The position numbers and the translations under genes are program-made. A DNA stretch of 64,000 nucleotides from Hsuehochloa calcarea (lineage: Eukaryota > Streptophyta > Magnoliopsida > Poales > Poaceae), in NCBI GenBank assembly GCA_036346395.1, contig CM070615.1, positions 7,259,534 through 7,323,533 of the forward strand, written 5' to 3'. A model generated the notes under the pieces. The model saw only the letters and a program-made list of their open reading frames with translations, made no database searches and was not told where the DNA came from. Below, in pieces: positions 22,896 to 35,031 of the stretch. Numbering within the stretch: position 1 is the first letter of the stretch; each line of letters starts with the position of its first letter.

Positions 22896-24278
22896 GGGAA
22901 TTTGCTCTTTTTGCATTCATTGTATCATAATGCATTTTTATTTCAAATATCTTGCATTGCATAATAAAATTTGTGGAGCTTTGATTATTATCCTTGTATG
23001 GCTTGATTTCATACTCTATACCTTGTCATATCAAGTGATAGTCTGCTAGACTTCTTTTTTGACTCTTCTTGTTTAGCTTAGCTTTTGCCTTGCTAGCTTT
23101 ATATCTGTGAGCAAATTGAATCGAATCATGTCTTGTTGGATCTTGTGACTAGTTTTGCTCTAGTGATCCTTTTATGATTCTTGCCATGTCTAATAGGTTG
23201 AATTGAGTCTTGAACTTATTTTGAGATGAAAAATGAGCTTTTTATCTTCTTAAGTCAAGCAAATGAAAAAAAAGATTTTCTGTGCGAAAAAAACCGATCT
23301 CACCAATCCTTTCTCATGAGACGGCTTGCCATTGCACTAGGCATGAACTCAGGGGGAGTTTTGGATGACCTAGACCACTCTTTTAAGCTTATCGCTTGAG
23401 ATGGTGTGCATGCAAGGCTTGAGATCTAGCACAGTTAAAAAAAAAGGAAAAATTGCCCAAAAAGGGCTAAGTGCTTGAGCTTTGCTTCAAAAGAATTTTC
23501 TTAATGCTCAAAATGCCTCAATTCTTGTTTTGAGTCTCTTTTTACTTATGGACATGGCTCGACTCATTTTTGGTTGCTTTGAGTGAATCTTTGACATTGA
23601 GCAACCTTTCCTGGTTTTAATTCTGTTAATCTCAGATTGCTGCTATTTTGGTTGTAGCTTTGCAGTACATGTTTTGCCATGATTGAATATAGCGTCTACT
23701 CTTTATATGGCTTTGTATAATTCTTGTACTGTCTACTTTGATAATGGTCATGGCTCCTTTTGATAAATTTCAAATAAAGTCATTTCTTCATGCTCGTTCT
23801 TGTCCCATGCATCTTGATGAATTCATTGTCAAAGGGGGAGAAGGATTGAAGAAAATGCTGCTTTGGAGCTTTTGGTTTACAGAAGGTTTCATCATAAAGA
23901 ACACACACACACATACAAAAAATTTGTGAACCTTTTGAAAATTTGTGATCATAGTGAGTTGAGTCTCTGGGTTTTATTGCCTTTTTCTGATTTGAATTGC
24001 AATTCAAGAAGACTCACAATGATCAAAGGTCAAATAGAATATATTGTCTTTCATATGGACCTTGGTGAGATTTTTGGCCATCTTCTGGAATTTGAATCCT
24101 TTTGTGCGTTCATTGCCATATCTCACTTGCCTATACTATTCTGAAGCCAGCTTGGTCGGTTCCTAGGCTTTTTCTTGCTTATGGACCAAGTTGTGCCTTT
24201 ATGCAAAACGGCAATTTTACTTTTCAATTTGAAAACCACATTTTCTTGAAATTGCCAATGTGTTCATCAAGGGGAGAT
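22896..24278 (+). other. Long 3' untranslated leader of copia D with polypurine tract
   Basis: I find no coding sequence. It holds TTGTCAAAGGGGGAGAAGG near 23827, which recurs in the 3' leader of copia A near 47102. It ends with the purine tract CAAGGGGAGAT (24268-24278) next to the right LTR. Homologous 3' leaders exist in copia A (46409-47518) and C (43071-44846). Confidence 0.7.
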
Positions 24279-26156
24279 TGTGGATATCGTGAGGATATGT
24301 GCGATCTCGGGATGATGAGTCAATTGGCAATGGCTTTGTTAGTTTGCAAAATCTCGCGTTTTCGGGGTTTGCTTCTTCTTTGTCGGACCACAGCGATCCG
24401 ACCGGCGTTAAGGGGTAGGCGAGACCGCCTGTGGGACTGATCGGACCGGCGATGGTAGCGGTCGGACGGTCGACCTAAAGTTGGATTTTGGGGCTAATCC
24501 AAAAATAGGTTGTGTAGGCGGTGAGGAGTCTCGGATGTGGTTTCATCATTTTGGAGCTCCCGGTCAAAGTTCTATTGAGTTGAAAATTCCAGAAGGTTTC
24601 GGATTTTCAAGCTGGAATTTTGGCTAAGTCTTTTTGACCGGTCCAACCGCCGTTGTGGGAGCGGTCCGACCGGCCTGATATCGGTTGGACCCGTACGTGG
24701 GGCGATCGGGCCGGCATGACTTGGAGGTTTGCCAAGTTCGCATTGATGCATGTGTATTGTGTTTAATGTTTAGTTATCAATGCTTTATTATTGCATATTG
24801 CATTGTGGAACTAACGTGGGTCAAGTTGTGAAGAACTTGTTCCCGGAAACGGTTTGTTTGTCTATTGCTGTGCAGGTGGCTTGCAGGTCAGCGGCGTCAG
24901 CGGTGAGTGGATCGGGACTACGCTTGGAGAGCGAGGTCGAGCGATCATGGATACCGGGTGAGGTCGTGTGACTCAAGCATGGTGCAGGATGGGCAAGATG
25001 GATCGAACGGGTGGTTCGGTGCAGCTGGTTGGATCAGGCGGTGCGGATATCGGTGCGAGTCTCTGGGAGGTTCCGATGGGATTCGGACAAGAGAGGCTTG
25101 GCGTCGATGAGAACCGGCCGATCAACCTACACGCGTGAAGCGGCAATTGCTTCAGCAGTTAGTGTGTGGGTCCCATGTGTGAGTGGGTCCCAAATGTGTA
25201 ACCCTAGTCCTCTCCTATAAATAGAAGGGGGGAGATGAAAAACCCTCTTGAGGCATTCATTTAGTTTCCCCCTTGCCTTTTCTGGGGTTAGGGTTTGGAG
25301 AAAAAGAGAGGGAGAGATTGTATGCTCATTGGGTGAGCTCTTGTCCTCCTTGTTGGAGTGGCTTTGTAAGCATCTTGTGAGATCAATCAATCTTGTCTTT
25401 GCTTGCTTGTGAGATCATTTGTCTCCTCTTTTGTGTTCTTCTCTCATTTGAATGAATTTTATGCTTCCTTGATTCAAGTGTTTAAACTTGGTCTTTTGAC
25501 CCTTTGTGTCTTGCTTTGATGTGTGGGAGTACTCCTAGGATCATCTAGACCATCAACCCCACAAGCAAGTCTTGAATCAAAGTTTTCATATTTCTAGGGT
25601 TTGTGCACTTCTTTGTTTAATCCTTGAGAGTTTGTTTAGCGAAGTGGATCGAAGGATCGTCGCTAGAAATTGGTCTCCAATATCATTAGGGAGGTGTGCT
25701 CGAAATTTGGTCAAGTTTCATTGGTTGAATCAAAAGTTGGATCAAATTTCGTTTTGGATTTGGGGTGGATTTTTGATCTTGGATGAACCGGTCGACCGGT
25801 CTTATAACGGCGGTCCGACCGCTCGTATATTCAGACATTGTCTCGCCGGTCGAACGTTGTCCACCGGTCCGACCGCTTGATTAGTTGCCGGTCGATCATT
25901 GGTTGACCGTCGGTCCGACCGCCCGTGGTAGCCGGTCGGACCGCCATGATGCCAATGAAGGAGCAGTGAGTTCTTTTCTCCGTTTGTGTCGTGTGGTTGA
26001 GGGGTTTATCAATCCAACACAAGGCTTCCGTTGTGTGCTTCTCGATCTTCTTAGCTTTCATAGCTAAAGGAGTAAAGTTCGTGTTGGTTTTTGATTTAGG
26101 CGAGAAAGTTTTGAAAGCGCCTATTCACCCCCCCTAGTCGCCTTTCCGGTCCTACA
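24279..26156 (+). repeat. Right LTR of copia D
   Basis: 1878 bp, same ends as the left LTR, TATA box at 25216-25223. It is directly followed by the TRIM's internal sequence. Confidence 0.9.
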
Positions 26157-26159
26157 GAT

Positions 26160-26171
26160 GCTCTGATACCA
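26160..26171 (-). other. Primer-binding site of the TRIM
   Basis: The - strand reads TGGTATCAGAGC two bases after the TRIM LTR, complementary to the 3' end of initiator tRNA-Met. It fixes the TRIM's orientation. Confidence 0.85.
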
Positions 26172-26173
26172 TC

Positions 26174-26423
26174 TGTAACACCCTGACCCAAAATCGGCTC
26201 AATGCCCAACCCACCGTGGGGCGGACCCACCTACACATAGCACCTCACTTACACTTTCGTCCTCGCTTCGTGTAAAAGGGTTAACCCGGAGGTGCTACGT
26301 TTGGATCCAACAGGCATTATATACTACTACAACTCACTTGAGACAAGCAATGTGGGACTAATCCCACCACACAACTCCTCATGGGCCACATGGGCCACGC
26401 TACGAGCAGGCCGGGGTATTACA
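26174..26423 (-). repeat. TRIM LTR (5' LTR in element orientation)
   Basis: 250 bp, near-identical to 17853-18102, followed on the right by the TSD CTTGT. Confidence 0.9.
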
Positions 26424-29400
26424 CTTGTTCCTTCTTGTAGCGCTCGGAACACACTAGTCGTCTTCGGCACCAATGGAGCACGCTCCGAAGACCTCCACTG
26501 TGCCATTAGTGTTCCTAGTGAGCCCTCGCCTCCCTACGTGTGTCATATTATGTTCCAGAGCACAACCAAGGTTTCCCCTCGACTAATTCCAACGATCGTC
26601 CTCAGGAGCCCGTGAATTTTAGAGTTTTCCCTTTTCGGCCAAAAACTCAAACCTTCGTCTCTGACGCCAATCCGGTAAGGCATTCCCCAGATTCCCTTCG
26701 TTTTCACCATCTCCCTTAGCTCCTTATGCTTTCCCGCACCTTCAATGCTTTTTGTTTTGCTTAGGTTCTCCTCTCCTCGTTGAACCTCTCCGTCGCCAAT
26801 GCCTTTGCTGACGACAAGAAAACTCCGAGCATCCTCGAACCTCTTCACCGCTCACATAGGTTCCCTTTGACCCATAGAAGCTAGTGCGTGCTAGAAATAG
26901 CTCAATGCACAATTGGTTTGTTCCTTGCACATTCGCCCGATCCTCACCACCGCTCTTCTTCGGTGTGCCTACGAGCCGCCGTGAGCTTAGCCACCTATGC
27001 CTTTAGATTCACAAGGGCAATGGGATTCCATTTCTGGTATTGGCTGGCGCCGGTGTGGATCACAGTGCCGGTGAGCCACCATGGAATGTCACGGTCGAGC
27101 GTGTCCTTTTCTAGTAGTTACTGCAGCTTGACTATTAGTAGTTAATGACGGTCGTTAAGGTCTAAACATTGATTACTGTCGGCAAATCTTGCTTTAAATG
27201 CATTAATGATTGGTGCTTAAGTGCTAATGTATCTATGACATGCAGGTCCTGCACATTAAGTCCACAGTGCACTGAACGGTGGACCATGGGCCGAGTGTGT
27301 GGACCTTCGGTCCATGCGCTATTTCATGAACCGAGAGTATGACAGGTAGACCCCACCTGTTAGTGGAATTAAATTCAGAATTTAATTTAAATAGAAAATG
27401 ATATTATGCACTGGACTCCACCTGTCATTGATTGTGGCTAGCTTCAGCCCGGTTAGAAAAGTACTTAATGTTTTAATAAATTCTGAAATGATTTATTGTT
27501 GCACTAAAAAATCTTTAACTTCAAAAATGCATAAGTAATTCATTTTAAATCCAAATCCAGTGAAACCAATTTTTGTATTTTTAATTTTTAATGATCTTTA
27601 ATATGGCACAATGTTTCGGCATGCTAAAATCCTGGAGAAATTAGTTTTTCATATTGCTCTCAGAATAGGATTATTTGTACACAAGAAAATGCTTTAACTT
27701 CAAAAATTCATAGAAAATTCATATGAACTCCAAATGAGGATAATTAAGTTATTATGGTAATAAATTTTTATTATCTATCATTCCATGCATTTTTTATCCT
27801 CACCACATTTCTAAAAAATATTGCCAAAAAGCTAATTTCTGGATGAATAGTGATATATGGCTATTTTTCTGAATTTAGTTCCCTTTGATCTTCCAAAGGT
27901 CATAACTTCCACATACAAATTTTAAAGAAAATATTTTTTTTATTTATAAATTGATATAAAATCATAATCTACCTACTGTGAAATTTTCATGCATTTTGGT
28001 TAATTATGTATTTTTGGATATATTTGGTGTTATGTGTTCTTATTAGTTTTTCGTATTCGAACGTTAGATTACAAAGATCTGAACGAGTTCAATTGTGATC
28101 CTCAACGGAAGCCAGTGGGTTGTCTTCAACAAGGCAAGCACCCCCCAGATCATATTGACCCTATTGCTTTCGTTACAAAATATCTTGTTTGCAACTTGTA
28201 TGTATGCATGTTCTACTTGAATGATTATTTTTTTGTTAGAGGTAGTTATTCCTATTAGATGCATGAGCTGTAGAAAATATTTATTCCTTGCCACTAGTGC
28301 TAAGTTATTATTCCCTCTGATGTTAGTGCTCGGTGGATGTTATAGAGTCTATACATGTTTACGTGAATCGATGCTTAGTCATGCTTAGATTCTGAAAGAA
28401 TTGGGCTTGATCAAATAAATAATTTTATTATTCTATGTCCAGCACCTTGTGCTATATTAATTTGAAAACTAAAAATGCAAATGAAGTGATTTATATTTGG
28501 GCAAGTGGTTGGATGGCGTGTAGTTGGGTGTGTGGATGTCTTTCCTCGGTCAACAAGGATCGAATAACTTGTTTCACCAAAACTAAGCATTATTGTGTGC
28601 TAACCACATGAGAGAGATATGGGACCTCTCTTGACTTAATACGTTGGCGTGTGTTAGCTCCGAGTCGCAGGAGGTTATGTGTGTTGTGTGAAGTGGTGGA
28701 GTTCCGATAGGTTTTCCACCTCGAGGAGCATCGGTAAGCTATCTCTCTGCCAGTGACTCCGACACACCGTATGGGTGTCCATCCATACGGGCAACTCGTA
28801 GCTAATACATTATATTGGAAACGTCTCGTAGGACATTGCCTTGCAGGCATACGTTAGGAAGTGTGCTTATTCCGAAGGCAAAAGAGGCGGTCTGGCGTGT
28901 GGGTACATTGGTACACTCTTGCTGGGTATAAACCATTAGAATAGCCTCGTCCTAAGTTATGGACACGCTTGGGATTGGACTTGCAGGAGTTAGACTTAAC
29001 GTTTTGGAATTTTAACTTTAAAACGTGATCGGTTGGCATTGAGATGGTCTGATGCTATGTTTGTGGGCTGCGTGGCTGCCACCTATTGTTGTTTAAATGT
29101 TATCGAATATTGTTTACTCACTGTTATTTAAAGTATCAAAAATATTTACTCACTTTCCATTTCAATCTACTACATGTAATTCAAATGAAATGTTGCTTTA
29201 TGCTAAAAATTGCTTAATCTAGTAGCCTTCCTTTGATACATGAATGCATCTAAATATTCTTTTGCTTGTAAGTATTATGAGTACAACTTTGTACTCAACC
29301 TGGTTGCTGCAAATTTCAGAGGATGTTGACCTCCAAGGGGTCAATCATTGTGAGACTGTCTTCGAGGACAAGGCGCGGTGGGCTTCCGGTCAACTTGCCT

Positions 29401-29725
29401 TGTTGGTAAGGGCAGCCGATCGGCTTTCTTTTGTGCCATTTTATGACTTTTGATATTCCGCTGCGTACTTAACTTTTATTATTGCTATTTGGCCGGTCGG
29501 CCGTATGTATGAAACTGAAGTTGTATAATAATTATGTTGTAATCTTTTGAGACTACGGTATTGTAATATTATTGTATGACTTTGCTTTTGATATTATTTT
29601 GTGAGGTGTATGTGTACCGCTCCTAGGAGGTACACAATACACCAAGGGAGGTATATTTGATTTGTAATGCTAGAACCAATCGGATGGTTAAGTATTACAA
29701 ATTAAATACCCTGGGTCCTCGCAGA

Positions 29726-31080
29726 AACTAAGGCAAGATTGGTAGCTCAGGGTTTTAACCAAGTTGAGGGGTTAGACTTTGATTAGACCTTTTCTCCTGT
29801 TGCTAGATTAGAAGTCATTCGTATTCTGCTTACATTTGCTGCACCTAAGGGCTTTAGGCTACATCAGATGGATACCAAGAGTTCATTTCTGAATGGTTAC
29901 ATAGAGGAGGAAGTGTACGTTAGTCCACCTCTGGGCTTTGAGAATCCCAAGCATCCACATCACGTCTTCAAGCTATCCAAAGCCTTGTATGGTCTTAAGC
30001 AAGCCCATAGAGCCTCGTATGATAGACTTAAGACCTTCTTGCTTAAGAATAACTTTGAGATGGGTAAAGTAGATAAGACTCTGTTCATTCTTAGGCATGA
30101 CAATGATTTCTTGCTTGTTCAGATTTATGTAGATGATATTATCTTCGGTGGTCCTTCTCATGCACTTGTTTCTAGTTTTTCTAAGACCATGTCTAGGGAA
30201 TTTGATATGAGTATGACGGAAGAGCTTAACTACTTTTTGGGGCTTCAAATCAAGTAATGCAAGGAAGGGATCTTCATCCATCAGACGAAGTACACCAAGG
30301 ATCTCCTCAAGCGCTTCGAGATGGGTGACTGCAAGCCTATCACCACTCCCGTGGCTATTTCGACTGCTTTGGATCCAGACGAGGAAGGAGAAGCTGTGGA
30401 TAAACGTCGGTACCTCAGCGTGATTGGCTCCCTCCTTTACCTGACGGCCTCAAGATAAGACATCCACCGGCAGTGCGCCTATGTGCGAGGTTTCAGACGT
30501 CTCTGAGGACTTCCCATCGCCAAGCTGTCAAGCGCATCTTCAGGTAACTTCACTTTACCCTCCAGTATGGTATTTGATATTCCTACTCATCTTCCTTGTC
30601 CATTCGAGGTTTTTCTGATTCTGATTTTGCGGGTTGTCAGCTAGATAGGAAGAGTACCTCAGACTTTTGTCACTTCTTAGGCACGTTTCTTGTCTCTTTG
30701 TCTTCTAGGAAGTTGTCCTATGTTTCACAATCCACTACAAAAGCTAAATATGTAGCTACCACTAGTTGTTATAGTCAAATTTTATTTATGGTGTCCACCC
30801 TTAAGAACTATGGGTTAGCTTTTGCCAGTATTTCTCTTCTCTGTGATAACACTTTTGCCATTAATATTGCTAAGAACCCTGTGCAACATTCTAGGATCAA
30901 GTACATTGACATTCGTTATCACTTCCTTGTAAACCATATAGAGAAGAGTGATATTGTACTACAATTTGTGGAATCTGAGGCTCAGTTAGCTGATATCCTC
31001 ACTAAGCATTTAGATCCAACTAGGTTTGCCACCTTGAGGAGTGAGTTAGGTGTAATTTACCCCTATGGGTTGGTTTGTGG
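29726..31080 (+). pseudogene. pol: copia A reverse transcriptase and RNase H remnant
   Basis: The frame opens right after R3 with TKARLVAQGFNQVEGLDFD, a TAG where the family has Glu, then TFSPVARLE. The reverse transcriptase motifs QMDTKSSFLNG, KALYGLKQA and the YVDD box (VQIYVDDIIFG) are intact in the 390-bp open stretch 29868-30257. A TAA at 30255-30257 is followed, across shifts, by YTKDLLKRFEMGD. RNase H occupies 30596-31080 with FSDSDFAGCQ, CDNTFAINIAKNPVQHSRIKYIDIRYHF and the C-terminal LADILTK. The normal EAEY box reads KAKY, so catalytic acids are lost. It completes the pol gene begun at 15400 and shows that R3 interrupts one element. Confidence 0.9.
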
Positions 31081-31598
31081 GGGAGTTGGTTCTTTTCTGA
31101 ATTTCTCTTGTCCATCTGATCTTTACTTGATCTTTTTCTAAACTTGCTGATCTTTTCAATCTTCATATGATTTTTCAGTTTCTTGCATCTCATTGTATCA
31201 TATTGCATTCATATGAAAATCACAAAAGGATTGCATTGTAATATAACCTTTACTACTTGTCCTTTAAATTGATGATGCTTTGCTTATTACCCTCTTCAGC
31301 TTTAGTATTTCAATTCCTACTCAATGTCATGTTTAGTTCCTTGACTTGCAAGAATTATCATGCTTTCACATGTGTAACTTAGTCTTTGCTTAATGAGCTA
31401 GATTTTTAAGATAACTTGAACTAAAAATTGCAATTTGTGGATCTTTTAGCTAATTGCATAATTAGTTTTCTTTTTGTGACACTAGACATGTCAAAATTGC
31501 TTTGTTAGCTCTTTAATCTAGGATTAAACATTCCTTAAGCTGTTTGTTCCTTTGTGAATCTGAAATTGCTCTTATGCAAAAGAAAAATTTTATGGTTC
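31081..31598 (+). other. copia A 3' leader, first part
   Basis: Non-coding AT-rich sequence after RNase H, interrupted at 31599 by copia C. The last five bases (31594-31598, GGTTC) are the left TSD of C. The leader continues at 46409. Confidence 0.7.
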
Positions 31599-32765
31599 TG
31601 AGAGACCATGTGGAGGCCCTCTCCATGTTGTGATGAATATTTGACAGCATTTGGGACATATTGATGGAGGTTCGAGAATTGTTAAAGTTTGCAAAGTCAT
31701 GTTTTGAGTTTCACCTAGGTTGCATGGGATGTTATGATCTATGTTGTCACTAATGATGGTCAAGTGCATGATGCTTGTGCCAAGGAAACGATTTCTTTGT
31801 CTTTGTTTGACTGCAGGTTGACTTGATGACTTGGATGATCTTCGACGTGGTATCAAGAGCAAGCATAGAGAGCTTGGAATCCAAAACAATCATGGTGGTC
31901 GAAAAGATTATCGGGGAACAAGTCTGGTCATAGAGATGGAGTCTTCATGAAGATGGCACGAGACAAGTCTGTGCAGCAACTCAGGGTGACTTGGCAGTGT
32001 CCAAGTGTCGGCAAGGCATTCCAAGGGTGTTCGGAGCTCGAGATAAAAGGCGGGGATGTGACAAGTCAACAAGGAGCGAAGACAGTCAAGGAGGAGCAGC
32101 GTGAGGTAATCTTAGCACTTGAGGTAATGAATGAGTCAAGAGAGTTAATCTTAGCACTTGAGGTAATCCAAGGGTTGAGGTTGCTCCCATAGGATAAATA
32201 GAGGGGTACAGGTATGCCTCCACCACCAAGTCTTGGAGAAGGATTTATGCTCCTTTGAGCTTTGCCCACCATGAAGTGTGGCTTTGTAATCCTTCCTCTT
32301 GAAGCAATGAAAGTTTCAAGTTCTTACATGTTCTGAAATTTATTTTATTTCTTGCAATTTTTAGCTTTTCTTTGTTGCAACTTGGGCTTTTCTTCCCCTC
32401 CTTCTACTTATTGTAGTTCTATTGGATCTAGGACATGTAAGAGGTTGAGAAGTTCATCAAGAATATGTTCCAACCCAATAAGATCTATTAGAATTCATTC
32501 TTGCCCAAGTTGTGTTTGCATTAACCGTGTTCTTGAGCTGAAATTGTTGTTCTTGATATAGCTTGAACTATTTGCATGAAAGGTTGAGACTTTGGGCATA
32601 TCTTTGCAATTCCTTTTGGAATCATAGCCCCAAGATCATTTCCTAGCCATGGTTCAAGTTTCATCAATTTTGATTGAGTAGATCTTGAGTTCTTGAGATT
32701 TCTTAGTGGACAAGTTTCTGAAATTCCAGATTTGATGCAACGTGGTCTTGAAGCATGATAGGTCT
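31599..32765 (+). repeat. Left LTR of copia C (truncated)
   Basis: It matches 44847-46108 of the right LTR up to GCATGATAGGTCT, after which the two diverge. About 300 bp of the LTR end is missing. The TATA region reads GATAAATAGAGG here instead of TATAAATAGAGG. Confidence 0.85.
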
Positions 32766-35031
32766 GCACTAGATCCTGACTCGTCGGATCAGTGATGATT
32801 CTTCTAGAGAGAAAGTAAGTTAATTGCCTTCCGTTATATCGACTAAATGAAATATTTGGAGTTTGGCATTCATGGTCTTTAGGGAGTTCATGATCTATGT
32901 AGTAGATAAAATTAGTTTGAGCAACATGACTATTGGAAGGCTCTATTCGGTTCTTAAGTGAGTAATGTGATTTGGTTTCAGAAGTACTTCTTGGTTGGGC
33001 TGGCAGGTAATGATGTACTCAAAGAAAATTATTTTATTTGTTAATAGAAATCGGTTAACATAAGTATTTGAGGTCGGAGTTGAGAATTGTAATCTGCAAC
33101 TTTTCTATCATTACAGTTTAAGAGTTTCTTCAGTTTTCATAGCACTGTTCTATTATGATTTATGGAGCTTTGAAAATCTTGTGGGACTTATGCCCTCAAC
33201 CGTGGGCACGTATTTTGTTTTCTGAGATCATTACTATTTGACTGTTTCTCTTTGTCTCGTGCTCACTCCAAGGAGCAACATTTTCTTGTGTGTTGGAATT
33301 TGTGTCTGATTATCTCTTCCCTTTTGAGAAAGGATTTAACAAACTTATGTTGCCAAGTTTTATAAAGTGTCGTTTCGTGACTGGTTGGTGGTGGACAAGT
33401 ATAAGGTAGTGATGAGATTTTATGAACCAATCTATGTAAAGACGATGAGAGGATGAATTGGTTTTGACCTATAACTTTTGGAGAGAATTCCATGGAATGT
33501 TTATCGTTGGAATAAAATTGATTAGTGTTACAACCAGTGGAACTCATAGCGAAATATAATCCATGAACCCTCGTTCATGCTGGAATGTTGGGATTATCGG
33601 AAGTATGGGAATCTTGATCGATTTATTAGAGTATCACAATGGGGAATTAACCTTGCGAGGTTGTGTAGGTGGTTTATGAAGGTATAATTCAATGAGAGTA
33701 GGATTAGCGTAATGTCGATTGTAATGTCAATTGATGGGATAGTAGGGACAATTGAATTATCACAGTGCGACTTGGCTTGAGTGAGTAACCCTCTAGAAGT
33801 TAGAATTTCCTTAAAGATAATTTGGTTGAGAATATGCTTTTAGGTGGTTGTTAACGATTGAGTATGATTAGATTATGGGGATTTTAGTCAGCGGATTCGA
33901 GAGTTTCCATATCAGTTACATCGAATACATCTATAGGGTCCTTGAAGGCGAAAATTTGGCCGACGTTCTATGCTAGAACCTTGGAGACTATTGATGTTGT
34001 GTTGAGATGGTGAAACAAAGTGGATTCCGAATAGTACGATATTCATTGATAGAATCCCTTGGGTGTAGCAATTGAGTGTGTGTGCTAAGAATTTCGGGTT
34101 GATTATCCTTGAAGGATTGAGGTAAGTGATTGTGGGTGAAAACCATGATGAGGTGCATTTGGAAGTCATCTATCAAAGTAATTCCGTCAGTTCAGAGGCT
34201 GGCTAGGGTATGTTTTTGGGTGGGAGTCATTAGGGTCTTTCTACAAAGGTGTGAATGGTGAATTCGGTTTGAGCATAGTGATGAGATTGCCAATTTAAGA
34301 GAAATGAGTTAGTGTGATATGGACGAAATGGGGTTCCATGATTTCAGAGAAATTCTATTTCTAACAGAGAAATTGAAAAAAAAATGTTTCCTCGAGTAGT
34401 GAAATGCTCTTTGATTCTTGTTTGAGCTATGTGTTTATGACGGATGTTTTTCGCAAATAAAGTTTGACCTTATGATTGGCATGCGTGGATCTTATCAGTT
34501 CGGAAAGAATAAAGAAAGTAACTGGTTTGGGTATTCAAGTGGTTTCTCTTTCGGTTTGGGATGTGCTCATTGTTAAGATGAAAAGGTCGATCGAGAGTTG
34601 GAACCAGAATTCCATGCGTCATGTGTAGAGTGTCTGGTTTGGTACCACAGGGAAGGTTGGCCCAAGGTACATCGGTTTGATTTTTGGTTGCTAGCATTTC
34701 ACTAGAACCATCTCGGGTCCATGCGCGGGGTACACAACGTTTCGTCTGACCCGATGTCGAGAGAGTACTTGAGAGTCAGAGTATGAGATTCATCTCGGGA
34801 CGAGGAACCACAAGTAAAACCTTATGTTAGAGTCCCGTCAGTGGAGTATACCGAGATAAGATTAAGGCAGCGTTGTGGTGTAGGATGTTGGAATCCATCA
34901 AGGTGCGGTGGTCGAATCAGACGGAGTGGAGAGTGACCTGGGAGCTGGAGCCATGCATGCTAGGTGTAAATGTCCTTCGAGTAGAATGACAGAAAGAATT
35001 CGGGATCTAATTCTGTTTAAGGGGGGTAGAA
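32766..35031 (+). mobile_element. Degraded internal region of a chromovirus-type gypsy element (G')
   Basis: No open frame survives. Similarity to the internal part of element G (for example TTTTGAGAAAGGAT and TTGGTGGTGGA near 33330-33400 and 55130-55200) and a readable chromodomain at its end place it in Ty3/gypsy. It has no left LTR and starts abruptly after copia C's truncated LTR. It ends with the purine tract TAAGGGGGGTAGAA (35018-35031) before its right LTR. Confidence 0.65.
34630..34990 (+). pseudogene. gypsy integrase C-terminus / chromodomain remnant
   Basis: Near 34636-34680 the translation reads RFGTTGKVGPRYIGL, like the GKLAPRYIGPF block after integrase in chromoviral gypsy elements. 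In the frame from 34855 it reads ESIKVRWSNQTEWRVTWELE, the chromodomain-like signature of the Tekay/Del group. Such domains steer integration to particular chromatin. Intervening frames are shifted, so it is non-functional. The group assignment is from memory of the family motif and would need a profile search. Confidence 0.7.

Larger units (their letters stand above)
18290..26156 (+). mobile_element. Gag-only Ty1/copia-type element (copia D), 7.9 kb
   Basis: LTRs at 18290-20159 and 24279-26156 start TGTGGATATC and end CGGTCCTACA, with a primer-binding site at 20162 and a purine tract at 24268. The internal 4.1 kb codes only for Gag and then a long 3' leader; no protease, integrase or reverse transcriptase is found. 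It lies inside the TRIM. The flanking pentamers are GATCT (left) and GATGC (right), an imperfect TSD. LTR sequence and gag family match copia A/B, so it is a related non-autonomous member that would need pol in trans. Confidence 0.85.
17853..26423 (-). mobile_element. TRIM (terminal-repeat retrotransposon in miniature), split by copia D
   Basis: Two 250-bp direct repeats (17853-18102 and 26174-26423) begin TGTAACACCC and end GGGGTATTACA. They differ at about four positions by eye. Identical TSDs CTTGT lie at 17848-17852 and 26424-26428. On the - strand the repeat at 26174 is followed by a TGGTATCAGAGC primer-binding site, and the repeat at 18102 is preceded by a purine tract (TAAAGGGGTG). Excluding copia D, the internal part is only about 200 bp and has no coding capacity, giving a whole element of about 0.7 kb. 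It must be moved by proteins supplied by another element. Confidence 0.9.
16927..29723 (+). mobile_element. LTR-like insertion, family R, copy R3, carrying a nested TRIM and copia D
   Basis: It begins TGTAACATCCC in the middle of copia A pol and ends CTGGGTCCTCGCA at 29723, where copia A reverse transcriptase coding starts. Without the 8.6-kb nested TRIM it is about 4.2 kb, similar to R2. The order is AT-rich (16927-17350), GC-rich (17400-17852 and 26429-27140), then AT-rich sequence that matches R1. No gag or pol is visible. The flanking pentamers (CAAAT and GAAAC) do not match and part of copia A pol is missing at the junction. This suggests recombination with deletion after insertion, so the solo-LTR interpretation is less secure than for R2. 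Confidence 0.65.

Noticed and set aside
22726..23049. 107-codon hydrophobic frame that looks like a membrane protein
   Set aside because: It overlaps the inferred Gag tail in another frame and the T-rich 3' leader. Hydrophobicity follows from T-rich codons.
23904..23918. CA-repeat microsatellite
   Set aside because: Only about seven dinucleotides and not repeated elsewhere; nothing to support a role.
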